Positions 27,719 through 35,809 of a stretch of DNA of 64,000 nucleotides are shown here, one piece after another. The notes under the pieces are model-generated. The model saw only the letters and a program-made list of their open reading frames with translations, had not been told where the DNA came from and made no database searches. Both the position numbers and the translations under genes were made by a program. This DNA comes from Lachnospiraceae bacterium (GTDB lineage Bacteria; Bacillota; Clostridia; Lachnospirales; Lachnospiraceae). The stretch is from assembly GCA_009774145.1 (NCBI GenBank), contig VSND01000006.1:16240-80239 (forward strand). Reading direction: 5' to 3'. How positions within the stretch are numbered: position 1 is the first letter of the stretch; the number at the start of each line of letters is the position of its first letter.

Positions 27719-29344
27719 ATGCCAGTCAAGTACGTATTTGTTACAGGAGGAGTTGTATCAGGCCTTGGAAAAGGAATCACTGCCGCTTCTCTGGGACGGC
27801 TCTTAAAAGCGCGCGGCTACAAAGTCACCATGCAGAAATTCGACCCGTATATCAACATCGACCCTGGAACCATGAATCCGGTGCAGCACGGCGAAGTCTT
27901 CGTCACGGATGACGGCGCTGAGACAGATCTGGATCTGGGACATTATGAGCGTTTTATCGACGAAAGCCTGGACAAGAACTCCAACGTTACCACCGGCAAG
28001 GTATACTGGTCCGTCCTGCAGAAGGAGCGCCGGGGCGATTACGGCGGCGGTACTGTACAGGTCATCCCTCACATTACCAACGAGATCAAGAGCCGGTTTT
28101 ATCGGAATTTCACGTCGGAAGACATGCATATCGCCATCATTGAGACCGGAGGTACGGTGGGCGATATCGAGAGTCAGCCTTTCCTGGAAGCCATCCGGCA
28201 GTTTCAGCACGAAGTGGGACATGACAACGCCATCATCATCCATGTAACTCTGATTCCTTATCTGAAAGCTTCCGGAGAGATGAAGACCAAACCCACGCAG
28301 GCATCGGTCAAGGAACTGCAGGGCATGGGCATCCAGCCGGATATCATCGTCTGCCGCACGGAGCTTCCGCTGGAAAAAGGAATTAAAGACAAGATCGCCC
28401 TGTTCTGCAACGTACCGAAAAACCACGTACTGCAGAATCTCGATGTGGAATATCTGTACGAAGCGCCCCTTGCCATGGAGGAAGAGCATCTGGCTCAGGT
28501 AGCCTGTGAATGCTTAAACCTTCCCTGCCCCGAACCTGACCTTACCGACTGGACCGAGATGGTCAACAAACTGCGGCATCCGGTGACGGAAGTGACGGTC
28601 GCCCTTGTGGGAAAATACATCCAGCTGCACGACGCCTATATCTCGGTGGTAGAAGCCCTGAAACACGGTGGCATCGACAACCGGGCAGTGGTAAATATCA
28701 AATGGATCGATTCTGAACTTGTCACAGAGGAAAATGCAGAGGAACTCTTTGGAGATGTATCCGGCATTCTGGTACCCGGCGGTTTCGGAGACCGGGGCAT
28801 CGACGGGAAGATCACTGCCATCCGCTATGCCCGTGAGCGTCAGATCCCGTTCCTCGGACTATGCCTTGGCATGCAGCTCGCCATTGTGGAATATGCGCGT
28901 CATGTGGCAGATCTGGAAGATGCACACAGTATGGAACTGAATCCCAATACGCCTTATCCGGTCATCGCCCTGATGCCTGATCAGAACGGAGTGGAGGATA
29001 TCGGCGGAACTCTGCGGCTTGGTTCCTGTCCCTGTGTACTGAATAAACATACGAAAGCATATGCACTGTACAAAAGTGAACAGATCGAAGAGCGTCATCG
29101 TCATCGTTACGAGGTCAATAATGATTACCGCTCTGTCCTGACCGAACACGGACTGATCCTGTCCGGACTGTCGCCGGACGGACGGATCGTGGAGATGATC
29201 GAACTGAAGGAGCATCCTTTCTTCCTTGCGACACAGGCGCATCCGGAGCTGAAGTCCCGGCCCAACCGGCCGCATCCGCTGTTCAAGGGATTTGTGGAGG
29301 CGGCGCTGAAGATGCAGGCTCCGGATCAGGAGAAAACACAGTAA
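27719..29344 (+). CDS. pyrG: CTP synthase
   Basis: 541 residues from the ATG at 27719 (AGGAGG 12-17 bases upstream); an upstream in-frame ATG at 27548 lies before the promoter and is rejected. Converts UTP to CTP with glutamine or ammonia. N-terminal synthase: [41 protein letters not shown]-terminal class I amidotransferase: [12 protein letters not shown], the nucleophile in [14 protein letters not shown], and the His-Glu pair in THPE-like [10 protein letters not shown]. The gene ends with a strong terminator. Confidence 0.98.
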   Translation: MPVKYVFVTGGVVSGLGKGITAASLGRLLKARGYKVTMQKFDPYINIDPGTMNPVQHGEVFVTDDGAETDLDLGHYERFIDESLDKNSNVTTGKVYWSVLQKERRGDYGGGTVQVIPHITNEIKSRFYRNFTSEDMHIAIIETGGTVGDIESQPFLEAIRQFQHEVGHDNAIIIHVTLIPYLKASGEMKTKPTQASVKELQGMGIQPDIIVCRTELPLEKGIKDKIALFCNVPKNHVLQNLDVEYLYEAPLAMEEEHLAQVACECLNLPCPEPDLTDWTEMVNKLRHPVTEVTVALVGKYIQLHDAYISVVEALKHGGIDNRAVVNIKWIDSELVTEENAEELFGDVSGILVPGGFGDRGIDGKITAIRYARERQIPFLGLCLGMQLAIVEYARHVADLEDAHSMELNPNTPYPVIALMPDQNGVEDIGGTLRLGSCPCVLNKHTKAYALYKSEQIEERHRHRYEVNNDYRSVLTEHGLILSGLSPDGRIVEMIELKEHPFFLATQAHPELKSRPNRPHPLFKGFVEAALKMQAPDQEKTQ

Positions 29345-29360
29345 AAATCCGTCAGACAAA

Positions 29361-29396
29361 GAACCGCTTCTGCCAGGGCAGAAGCGGTTCTTATCC
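29361..29396 (+). terminator. pyrG terminator
   Basis: GAACCGCTTCTGC and its perfect complement (29361-29373 and 29378-29390) around a 4-base loop, followed by TTATCC and a later TTTTGTTTT. Confidence 0.85.
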
Positions 29397-29438
29397 AGTC
29401 CTTTTGTTTTCAGCAGTGAAGGGAATCTACGATTTCCT

Positions 29439-29705
29439 TCATTTTTTCCAGCCTGACCTGACCTCCTTTAATAATGGTTTTAAATGTGCCCTTGCTCTTT
29501 TTAGACGCTGCAAAATGGTTGACTCCTTCTGATTCAGAACACCGGCAATTTCTTTTACAGATAATTCCTGATAATAATACAGCAAAATCACTTCTTTGTA
29601 TTTCGGTGACAGTTTCATAATCTGCTGAGAGATCATTTCATTCTCCAAAAGTGTTTCATAAAGATCCTTTGCTTCTTTTTCCGGAAAAAAATCCACGCAA
29701 ATCAT
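29439..29705 (-). pseudogene. C-terminal remnant of an ECF-type sigma factor
   Basis: About 80 residues hold sigma region 4: MKLSPKYKEVILLYYYQELS, VKEIAGVLNQKESTILQRL and a basic tail. Region 2 is absent. On its 5' side (about 29705) the frame runs directly into DNA that codes, in another frame, for the end of the ABC permease at 29656-30675. So the front of the sigma gene has been replaced by the transporter cassette. It could still make a short region-4-only peptide, but I expect a pseudogene. Confidence 0.8.
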
Positions 29706-30675
29706 AGAGCGAGAACCACACAATACAGTGGACCGTCAGAATGCCAACGTCCTTTACCGCCGTTCCCGTGTTCCCGGCGGACAGTGCCATAATGCCATCA
29801 AAAGCGGGCTGGGATGGGACAATATTGCAAATGACCGCCAACGGCCCGCTCGGCCCAATCAGAGCGCATAAAATGGGGACTGCCAAAAACAGCAGCATGA
29901 CGATCTTGATATAGACCACGCCGATCATCAGACCCTCGGAGAGCTTACCGATAAACAGGCCAGTCAGTGCAGCCACAAAGGACGACAGCACAATCAGCGC
30001 CAGCAGCAGCCCGAAATTTTGCCAGGACAATCGGAAACAGATACACGCCGTTACAATAGAAGACAGGCTGCCAAAGAGAAAGCCCACTACGACTTTCTGA
30101 AAAATGTACTGACCGGGTGTCATAGGCAGGATTTCGTTGATGAAAGCTACGCCGTCCTCTTTTTCGGAAATGATGTTCATGGCATTGAACGTACAGCCCA
30201 TAAACATAGCCACGATCAGCACGGCGGGGATGAAAATGTCTTGAAAACGTTCCAGAATGTCAGGGCGTTCCAGCGTCAAAACTTTCACCAGCTCCGCTTC
30301 TGCCCGCTGTTCATAGAGCGCCGGGAGTGTAGCCGCCGCCTGCTGAAAAATGTCCAGCTCGTCCCCGCTGATTGCAGTTTTGATGCTGTCCCCGTCTGCT
30401 TTCACGCCAATGACATTGGTAGACGGTTCTTTGACGGCGGCGGTCAGTTCTTCCTGTGTCCCATAGACCGTTACCGGGCCGTACCGCTCCAGCCATGTGA
30501 CTGTCTGCGGGGAGAGGTCGTTTTCCAGTACACCGAAATGCAGTTCCCCCAAGGTGGACAGATCAATGGAACCCATAAAATTCAATGCCGCGGCGACCAG
30601 GATGGGCAGCAGGAACGTCATCAGACAGAATTTATCCCGCAAAACACTTTTCAGTTGATATGTTAAGCCTTTCAC
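29656..30675 (-). CDS. ABC transporter permease (fused tail at cassette edge)
   Basis: 339 residues, GTG start at 30675 with AAGGAGG eight bases upstream. A hydrophobic N-terminal helix (about 15-35), a soluble extracellular-type stretch (about 40-165), then five membrane helices (about 170-320). It resembles the small drug/peptide-export permeases described as fluoroquinolone exporter-like. The last 15 residues (DLRGFFSGKRSKGSL) are read from the sigma-factor remnant and are probably not native, so the normal C-terminus may be clipped. It is the last gene of a five-gene minus-strand cassette with its partner permease and ATPase. Substrate unknown. Confidence 0.82.
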   Translation of the reverse strand: MKGLTYQLKSVLRDKFCLMTFLLPILVAAALNFMGSIDLSTLGELHFGVLENDLSPQTVTWLERYGPVTVYGTQEELTAAVKEPSTNVIGVKADGDSIKTAISGDELDIFQQAAATLPALYEQRAEAELVKVLTLERPDILERFQDIFIPAVLIVAMFMGCTFNAMNIISEKEDGVAFINEILPMTPGQYIFQKVVVGFLFGSLSSIVTACICFRLSWQNFGLLLALIVLSSFVAALTGLFIGKLSEGLMIGVVYIKIVMLLFLAVPILCALIGPSGPLAVICNIVPSQPAFDGIMALSAGNTGTAVKDVGILTVHCIVWFSLYDLRGFFSGKRSKGSL

Positions 30676-30678
30676 GCC

Positions 30679-31671
30679 TCACCCCTCCTTTCCGATTTCC
30701 CGGTGAAATGCACGCCGTACCGCCAGGAACAGCAGCACGATTATACCGACAGCGCCGACATAACAGGCAAGAGAAATGTCCGCTCCAAAATAAGCGTTTT
30801 TCAGGCCCATATAGACGTGATAGAACGGATGACAGCCAATCCAGTCAAATTTGATTGATGTATTGGCGGATAAAAATACGGGGGTCGCGGCGAAAATGGC
30901 GATCACCAGATAGGCCAGCGTAAATTGCCGAAAATCTTTCAGCAGCAGGGCGCAGAGTAAACCCACCAGGGCCATCATCAGCGACAGGATGGCCGTCTGG
31001 AGCAGGACGGCGGGCAGCACCGCCGCTCCGTCGGTCAGCCCTACGTTCAGCAGGGTAAGCAGCACCGCAAAGGCCAGATCGGAGAGCAGGAACACCGCCA
31101 GCTTGGACAGGAGGAACAAGTCTTTTTGCACCGGGAGAATGGCGTGGACACGAATGACCCCCATGCCCTTTTCCTTGAACAGTACGGCGGCAATGCCTAA
31201 AAATCCCACAGCGGCCAGCTCGAAAAACAGCAGCTCACAGGTAATCTCTTTCCTCGCTTTTTGTTCCGGCGTATTTGTGCCAAGTACCTCCGGGGCGGGG
31301 CTGGCCGAGGGCCGCAGAAGGGACAGGGCGTAATCCGCCCGGTGGCGGTCAATGTGTTCCGCACCTTTATAGAGTACCACTTGCACTTCCCCGGCGCTGG
31401 CGTCCAGCCCCACGCCGTTGGCGTCAGAGAGCAGGACGGCGTCCATGTTCTCCATGGAGAAAACAGTCTGCACCAGGGGCGATTTTTCCGCCTGCGTCCC
31501 CGCTGGGTCGTAGAGATACACATTATAGGGCGGCATCTGCATAAAACGGATATAACCCAGGTTCACATAGGCCGTATAAAGGATCAGAAAGCCTATCGCC
31601 ATCAGAAAGAATTTCCCCGACATCAGCATCCGGCAGTCCTTTTTGAACAGGGCGCAAAATCCTTTTCCCAT
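30679..31671 (-). CDS. ABC transporter permease
   Basis: 330 residues. One N-terminal membrane helix (about 17-38, FFLMAIGFLILYTAYVNLGY), a soluble region to about 155, then five helices (about 160-315). Partner of the permease at 29656-30675. Its ATG overlaps the TGA of the ATPase gene by one base (TGATG), so translation is coupled. Together the three form a heteromeric exporter with one ATPase and two different permeases. Downstream gene starts three bases after its stop. Substrate not visible from sequence. Confidence 0.85.
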   Translation of the reverse strand: MGKGFCALFKKDCRMLMSGKFFLMAIGFLILYTAYVNLGYIRFMQMPPYNVYLYDPAGTQAEKSPLVQTVFSMENMDAVLLSDANGVGLDASAGEVQVVLYKGAEHIDRHRADYALSLLRPSASPAPEVLGTNTPEQKARKEITCELLFFELAAVGFLGIAAVLFKEKGMGVIRVHAILPVQKDLFLLSKLAVFLLSDLAFAVLLTLLNVGLTDGAAVLPAVLLQTAILSLMMALVGLLCALLLKDFRQFTLAYLVIAIFAATPVFLSANTSIKFDWIGCHPFYHVYMGLKNAYFGADISLACYVGAVGIIVLLFLAVRRAFHREIGKEG

Positions 31672-32519
31672 CAGGACAGCCCCCTTCCCGTGTACTGGAT
31701 AAACATATCCTCCAAAGTCGGCTCCTGGGAGTGGATGCTGATGATTTCGTTATGGGCAAAGGGAATGCCCGCCTCCAGTTCCAGGGCCTTGATGGTTTTC
31801 GTTTCCCGCTGTCCCTGATACAGATAGTCGATTACAACCCGGTGGTTGCTGTTTTTCTCTTTCAGATTTTTGGGCGTATCCAAAGCGACAATGTTGCCGT
31901 TGGAGATGAACGCCACCCGGTCGCACAGGAGGTCGGCGTCCACCATGTTATGGGTGGTGACAAAAACCGTGGTTCCCTTTTTCCGCTCCTGCTCGATAAT
32001 CCTTCGGAACAGCACCGCGCCGGAGGGGTCAAGGCCGCTGGTGGGTTCGTCCAGGAACAGCAGCCGGGGATTGCTCACCAGCGCCCGGGCCAGGCTCACT
32101 CGCTGTCGCATCCCCTTGGAGCAGGAGGACACCGGCTTTTTCAGAAAGTCCGGCTTAAATTCCAGCGCATCCAGCAGTTCCCCCACATCCCGCCGCTGCT
32201 CCCTGGGATAGAACGAGGCGAAATAGTTCAGATTGTCCACGGCGCTCAAATTGGCGTACAGATAGGGAAACTCAAACAGAACGCCAATCTTCTGAAAAAA
32301 TTCCTGGCCGTAGGCGGCGGAAATGTCCTGCCCAAACAGGGAAACCTTGCCGCCGTGACCCTTCAAAATTCCAGTCAGAATTTTTTGGGTTGTGGACTTC
32401 CCGGAGCCGTTCGGCCCCAGGAAGCCGAAAATCTCCCCGTCCTCCACGGTGAAGTCCAGGCCGTGAAGGGCCTGTTTGTCTTTGCCGTAGAAAAACGTCA
32501 GGTTTTTGACCTCGATCAC
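31671..32519 (-). CDS. ABC transporter ATP-binding protein
   Basis: 282 residues with a GTG start at 32519 that overlaps the TGA of the small gene upstream (GTGA). Walker A GPNGSGKS near 35-42, Q-loop IGVLFEFPYLYANL, signature SKGMRQRVSLARAL (variant of LSGGQ, as in drug and lantibiotic exporters), Walker B LLFLDEPTSGLDP, and the H-loop THN. A C-terminal extension of about 70 residues follows the nucleotide-binding domain, as in BcrA-type ATPases. It powers the two permeases downstream. The neighbouring two-component system may control it in response to an antimicrobial; that is inference. Confidence 0.93.
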   Translation of the reverse strand: MIEVKNLTFFYGKDKQALHGLDFTVEDGEIFGFLGPNGSGKSTTQKILTGILKGHGGKVSLFGQDISAAYGQEFFQKIGVLFEFPYLYANLSAVDNLNYFASFYPREQRRDVGELLDALEFKPDFLKKPVSSCSKGMRQRVSLARALVSNPRLLFLDEPTSGLDPSGAVLFRRIIEQERKKGTTVFVTTHNMVDADLLCDRVAFISNGNIVALDTPKNLKEKNSNHRVVIDYLYQGQRETKTIKALELEAGIPFAHNEIISIHSQEPTLEDMFIQYTGRGLS

Positions 32520-32668
32520 TCGTCGTCACCCCACTTTCCGCGCCGGCCCTTTTTCTGCTCCTGCTGACGTTTGCTCCACCACTTCATAAACTTGACCTTG
32601 AAAGGAATGGAGATAATCAGCACCGCCACGATTACCAACCACCAGTACCACTGCAATCCTGAGAACAT
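32516..32668 (-). CDS. 50-residue single-pass membrane protein of the ABC cassette
   Basis: A short gene between the histidine kinase and the ATPase. It starts MFSGLQWYWWLVIVAVLIIS, giving one membrane helix (about 6-24), followed by a strongly basic tail (KVKFMKWWSKRQQEQKKGRR). AGGGAGG lies 6 bases before the ATG, and its TGA overlaps the GTG of the ATPase, so it is very probably translated. Small proteins of this type accompany exporters but I do not recognise a named family. Possible roles: an assembly subunit or a link between the sensor kinase and the transporter. Confidence 0.8.
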   Translation of the reverse strand: MFSGLQWYWWLVIVAVLIISIPFKVKFMKWWSKRQQEQKKGRRGKWGDDE

Positions 32669-32669
32669 A

Positions 32670-32697
32670 AAAAACCTCCCTATGTTAAGATAGGGAG
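32670..32697 (-). terminator. Hairpin with U-run overlapping the small-gene RBS
   Basis: Minus strand CTCCCTAT and ATAGGGAG (32697-32690 and 32683-32676) form an 8-bp stem with a 6-base loop, followed directly by TTTTTT. The 3' arm contains the ribosome binding site of the 50-residue gene. It can act as terminator after the kinase gene, as RBS-blocking hairpin, or both. Confidence 0.75.
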
Positions 32698-32752
32698 AGT
32701 TTAGAGGGCCGGTGTGAAACTGGTGTGATGCCGCTGTGAAATCCGTGTGAAA

Positions 32753-33823
32753 TTATTCTGTGACGGGGATGGAGAAACAGAACCGTACTCCATCGTCCTG
32801 GTTTTCTGCACCGTAAGGAAGATTTTGCATGGACAGGATTTGTGCCACGATGGACAGCCCCAGCCCGGAACCGCTGTACTCTGCGCCGCTGTCCCGGTAG
32901 AATTTTGTCCATATTTCAGGCAGGTCACTTTCTGGAATGGGTCGGCCCTGATTGAAGATGGAGAAATGCAGTGCCCCATCATCCACTGTCAGCTGCAACC
33001 GCAGAACGCCGCCGGGATACACATTTTTCCTGGCGTTGACGATCAGGTTGCCCAAGACCTGCTCCATGCGTCTCCTGTCTGTCCGAACAAAAATCTTTTG
33101 CTCCGGCAGCTCATATTGCAGCTCAAAATCGGTGTCCGGGGCGTCGATCAGGAGCCGCCCGGCTACCGTTTCCGCCAGCTCTACAAAGTCAAACCGGGAA
33201 ATGTTCAGGCTTGCGGCCCCGCTTTCCAGCGCCGACAAGTCCAGCAGGGTCACAATCAGGTCATTCATGCGTTCCACTTCGGAGACAATCACCTGGGCGT
33301 ATTTCTGCTTTTTGGCCTCATCCGCTTCGTCCTGCAAGCCCTCGGCGTAGGCCCGGATAATGCCCAGCGGGGTTTTCATTTCATGGGAAAGGCTGTCCAC
33401 CAGTTCTTTGCGCTCGGCCAGAAGAAGCCGTTCCTTTTCCACGTCCTTTTCAAGCTGCGCGTTTGCATCCTCCAACCGGGCAAGGGCCTGTTGCAGATTT
33501 TCAGCCATTGTGTTCAGGCTGGCAGACAATTCCCCAAATTCATCCGTTGAAACAAGATCGCAGAGAGCAGAAAAGTCCAGTCCCGCCATGCGTTTTGCAG
33601 AAGCGTTGAGCTTGTCAATCGGTTTTGTGATAAAGCGGCCCATAAGAAAGTCGATGCCGATAATCAGCAAAAACACAAACCCCAGCCAGATTAGAAAAGA
33701 AGCATCTTTACTGACCGGCAAGCCGGTGGAGAAAATGTAGGAAAAGATCAACACAGCTCCCGCCAGCTTGGAGAGCATCAAAATCTTTTTCCGGACAGTA
33801 CGGAGTGAAAATGCTTCTTTCAT
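32753..33823 (-). CDS. Sensor histidine kinase
   Basis: 356 residues. Two closely spaced membrane helices (about 18-36 and 42-61) with a loop of only a few residues, typical of intramembrane-sensing kinases that watch a transporter or membrane stress. HAMP-like segment (about 62-115), the H-box SLSHEMKTPLG with the phospho-His near residue 148, then N-box NLIVNARKN, and G-box GSGLGLSIV. Its ATG overlaps the stop of the response regulator (ATGA). The adjoining exporter is the likely target and perhaps the sensor partner. Confidence 0.93.
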   Translation of the reverse strand: MKEAFSLRTVRKKILMLSKLAGAVLIFSYIFSTGLPVSKDASFLIWLGFVFLLIIGIDFLMGRFITKPIDKLNASAKRMAGLDFSALCDLVSTDEFGELSASLNTMAENLQQALARLEDANAQLEKDVEKERLLLAERKELVDSLSHEMKTPLGIIRAYAEGLQDEADEAKKQKYAQVIVSEVERMNDLIVTLLDLSALESGAASLNISRFDFVELAETVAGRLLIDAPDTDFELQYELPEQKIFVRTDRRRMEQVLGNLIVNARKNVYPGGVLRLQLTVDDGALHFSIFNQGRPIPESDLPEIWTKFYRDSGAEYSGSGLGLSIVAQILSMQNLPYGAENQDDGVRFCFSIPVTE

Positions 33824-34488
33824 GCCGTCACCTCGAATTTATAGCCAGAGCGTATCAGTGTGACGATATGCCTGCCTTCGTTCCCCAGCTTTTGCCGCAG
33901 GGTTTTGATGTGGGTGTCCACAGTGCGGGTCGTTCCCTCGAAGTCATAGCCCCATACACGATTTAGAAGCTGCTCCCGATTGAATATCTGCCCAGGGTTT
34001 GCCATCAAAAAGGCGAGTAGTTCATACTCCTTATGGGTCAAGGTGATCTCCTGACCGCCAAGATAAACCTTGTGTGCGTTGGGGTGGAGCATGATTTTTC
34101 CGGCGGTGATCGCTCCGGCAGAAGCGGGGAAGGAACGGCGCAGGAGGGCGTTCACCTTTGCCAGCAGCACCCTGGGGCTGAATGGCTTTGTCATATAGTC
34201 GTCTGCCCCGTAATCGTAGCCTCTCAGTTTATCGTCCTCCGCACTCCTGGCGGTGAGCATGATAATGGGCATATCGCTCATTTCCCGCGCCATCTTACAG
34301 ACGGAAAAGCCGTCCAGATGGGGCATCATCACATCCAGGATTATCAAGTCCATAGGATGATTTTTCAGCGTGACAAGAGCATCTATGCCATCGTCTGCGG
34401 TAAAGCAGGTGTGCCCGCCCTTCCGCATATAGTCCGCGATGATGTCCTGCATGGCTTTTTCGTCTTCAACAATTAAAATGTTTGCCAT
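33820..34488 (-). CDS. OmpR-family response regulator
   Basis: 222 residues. Receiver domain with the acidic pair in VEDEKAMQDII, phospho-acceptor Asp in LIILDVMMPHLDGFS (about 53) and KPFSPRVLLAKV (Lys near 102). C-terminal winged helix (about 128-220) with LTHKEYELLAFLMANPGQIF and VWGYDFEGTTRTVDTHIKTL. AGGAGG precedes the ATG by 5 bases. A TATAAT box lies upstream at about 34531-34536 on the minus strand, with a weak -35. First gene of the kinase/exporter cassette; probably activates it. Confidence 0.95.
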   Translation of the reverse strand: MANILIVEDEKAMQDIIADYMRKGGHTCFTADDGIDALVTLKNHPMDLIILDVMMPHLDGFSVCKMAREMSDMPIIMLTARSAEDDKLRGYDYGADDYMTKPFSPRVLLAKVNALLRRSFPASAGAITAGKIMLHPNAHKVYLGGQEITLTHKEYELLAFLMANPGQIFNREQLLNRVWGYDFEGTTRTVDTHIKTLRQKLGNEGRHIVTLIRSGYKFEVTA

Positions 34489-34559
34489 AGGGCCTCCTGA
34501 TCACTGGTTGATTTTATGTTCCCTTTCATTATATTTTGCTTCACCTGAAAATGCAGGAG

Positions 34560-34690
34560 TGCCTCTTTTGCACCATTTCCAGGGGACACACTAAACGGCT
34601 GGCAGGGCAAGTGTATAACACTTGCGATTTTCGACTTGCGAAAATGCTTGTTGGGATGCCCCAAACCCGTCCGGGACTTTTGGGCGACTG
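34560..34690. other. Possible conjugative-element (oriT-proximal) remnant
   Basis: The gap between the response regulator and lsrF holds no convincing gene. An imperfect inverted repeat (GCGATTTTCG and CGAAAATGC, about 34624-34646) is followed by TTGTTGGGATGCCCCAAACC. I associate such text with the region upstream of relaxase genes in Clostridia conjugative elements, from memory only. It marks the right side of the imported-looking cassette. Confidence 0.35.
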
Positions 34691-34714
34691 TGAGCAGAAG
34701 TCCTCTTGTTTCTT

Positions 34715-35593
34715 TTAATGAATGCTGTCCTGATAGAACTCATACGCCTCTTTGTCCGTAAATCCTTCATGAACGATCTTCCCGATCGCCTGCGCCATCT
34801 CCACGGGATGCGCGCTCTGGAAGATATTTCTGCCCATATCCACGCCTCTGGCGCCTTTGGAAATGACGGTATACGCCATGGTCAGCGCCTCCGCTTCCGG
34901 AAGCTTCTTTCCTCCCGCCACCACGATGGGCACCGGGCACGCTGCCACGATCTCTTCAAAATGCTCGCAGTTATAGGTCTTCACCAGCTGGACGCCCATC
35001 TCTGCCACGATCCTTGTCGCCAGTTTGAAAAACCGGTCGGTCCGCTCCATATCTTTCCCGACTGCCACTACCCCCAAAGTCGGAATACTGTAGCGCATGC
35101 CGGCATTGATCACTCTGGACAGATTGTCGATGCTGGAGAGCTGTCCATCCGCGCCGATGAACGTCTGCACTGCCATGCAGTCCGCACTCATCCGGATCGC
35201 ATCCTCAATGTCCACTGCCACCACTTCATGGGAGAGATCCTCATCCAGCATGGAGGAACCGGATGTCACCCGAAGAGCAATGCCTTTCGTGATCTGCGGC
35301 GGCACGCAGGTGCGGATGGCTCCTCTCGTCCCCATGAATACATCCACATAGGGAGCCAGCTTCGGAAGCAGCAGATCCAGCCGCTCCAGTCCCGCTGTGG
35401 AACCCATAAAATACCCGTGGTCAAATGCGAACATGACGGAATTCCCGCTCTTTGGGTTAAAAATATTGGACAGGTGCTTCTTCATCCCCCAATCCAGACT
35501 GTTGGCGCCTTTTACATAAAAACCTTCCTGATTGGCAAAGGGAACGTCCACATGGTAATCCTTTGCTACTTTCACTCCTTCTTTGTCTGCCAT
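34715..35593 (-). CDS. lsrF: 3-hydroxy-5-phosphonooxypentane-2,4-dione thiolase (AI-2 processing)
   Basis: 292 residues, same length as E. coli LsrF (about 291) and alike along its length: LDWGMKKHLSNIFNPKSG, VMFAFDHGYFMGSTAGLERL, VDVFMGTRGAIRTCVPPQ, VQLVKTYNCEHFEEIVA, VPIVVAGGKKLPEAEAL and GARGVDMGRNIFQS. It is a class I aldolase-like barrel; the Lys of VKTYN is the likely Schiff-base residue. LsrF passes the acetyl group of the degraded phospho-AI-2 to CoA. It is divergent from lsrK. A related DhnA-type aldolase with another substrate is the main alternative, made unlikely by lsrK next door. Confidence 0.92.
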   Translation of the reverse strand: MADKEGVKVAKDYHVDVPFANQEGFYVKGANSLDWGMKKHLSNIFNPKSGNSVMFAFDHGYFMGSTAGLERLDLLLPKLAPYVDVFMGTRGAIRTCVPPQITKGIALRVTSGSSMLDEDLSHEVVAVDIEDAIRMSADCMAVQTFIGADGQLSSIDNLSRVINAGMRYSIPTLGVVAVGKDMERTDRFFKLATRIVAEMGVQLVKTYNCEHFEEIVAACPVPIVVAGGKKLPEAEALTMAYTVISKGARGVDMGRNIFQSAHPVEMAQAIGKIVHEGFTDKEAYEFYQDSIH

Positions 35594-35634
35594 CTTGATT
35601 CCTTCCTTTCCTGACCAGTCTTCTGATAGTCAAT

Positions 35635-35663
35635 ACTATACCTTTTTGGTTTGTTTTTGTCAA
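35635..35663 (-). promoter_or_regulatory. lsrF promoter
   Basis: Consensus -35 TTGACA (35663-35658), 17-base spacer, TATAGT (35640-35635) on the minus strand. A divergent TTGACA at 35741-35746 could serve lsrK but its -10 is poor. Confidence 0.8.
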
Positions 35664-35809
35664 TCCGGACGCCTGACGAAGAGACAGCCTTTCTCCTTTT
35701 GCAGCCATCGGCTTATCTGCAAAGACAGGTCGGACAGCAGTTGACAAACGCCTCCTTTCATGGCAAACTTTTCTTATAGAACGTATTCTGTTTTTAAAGG
35801 AGGGATTAT

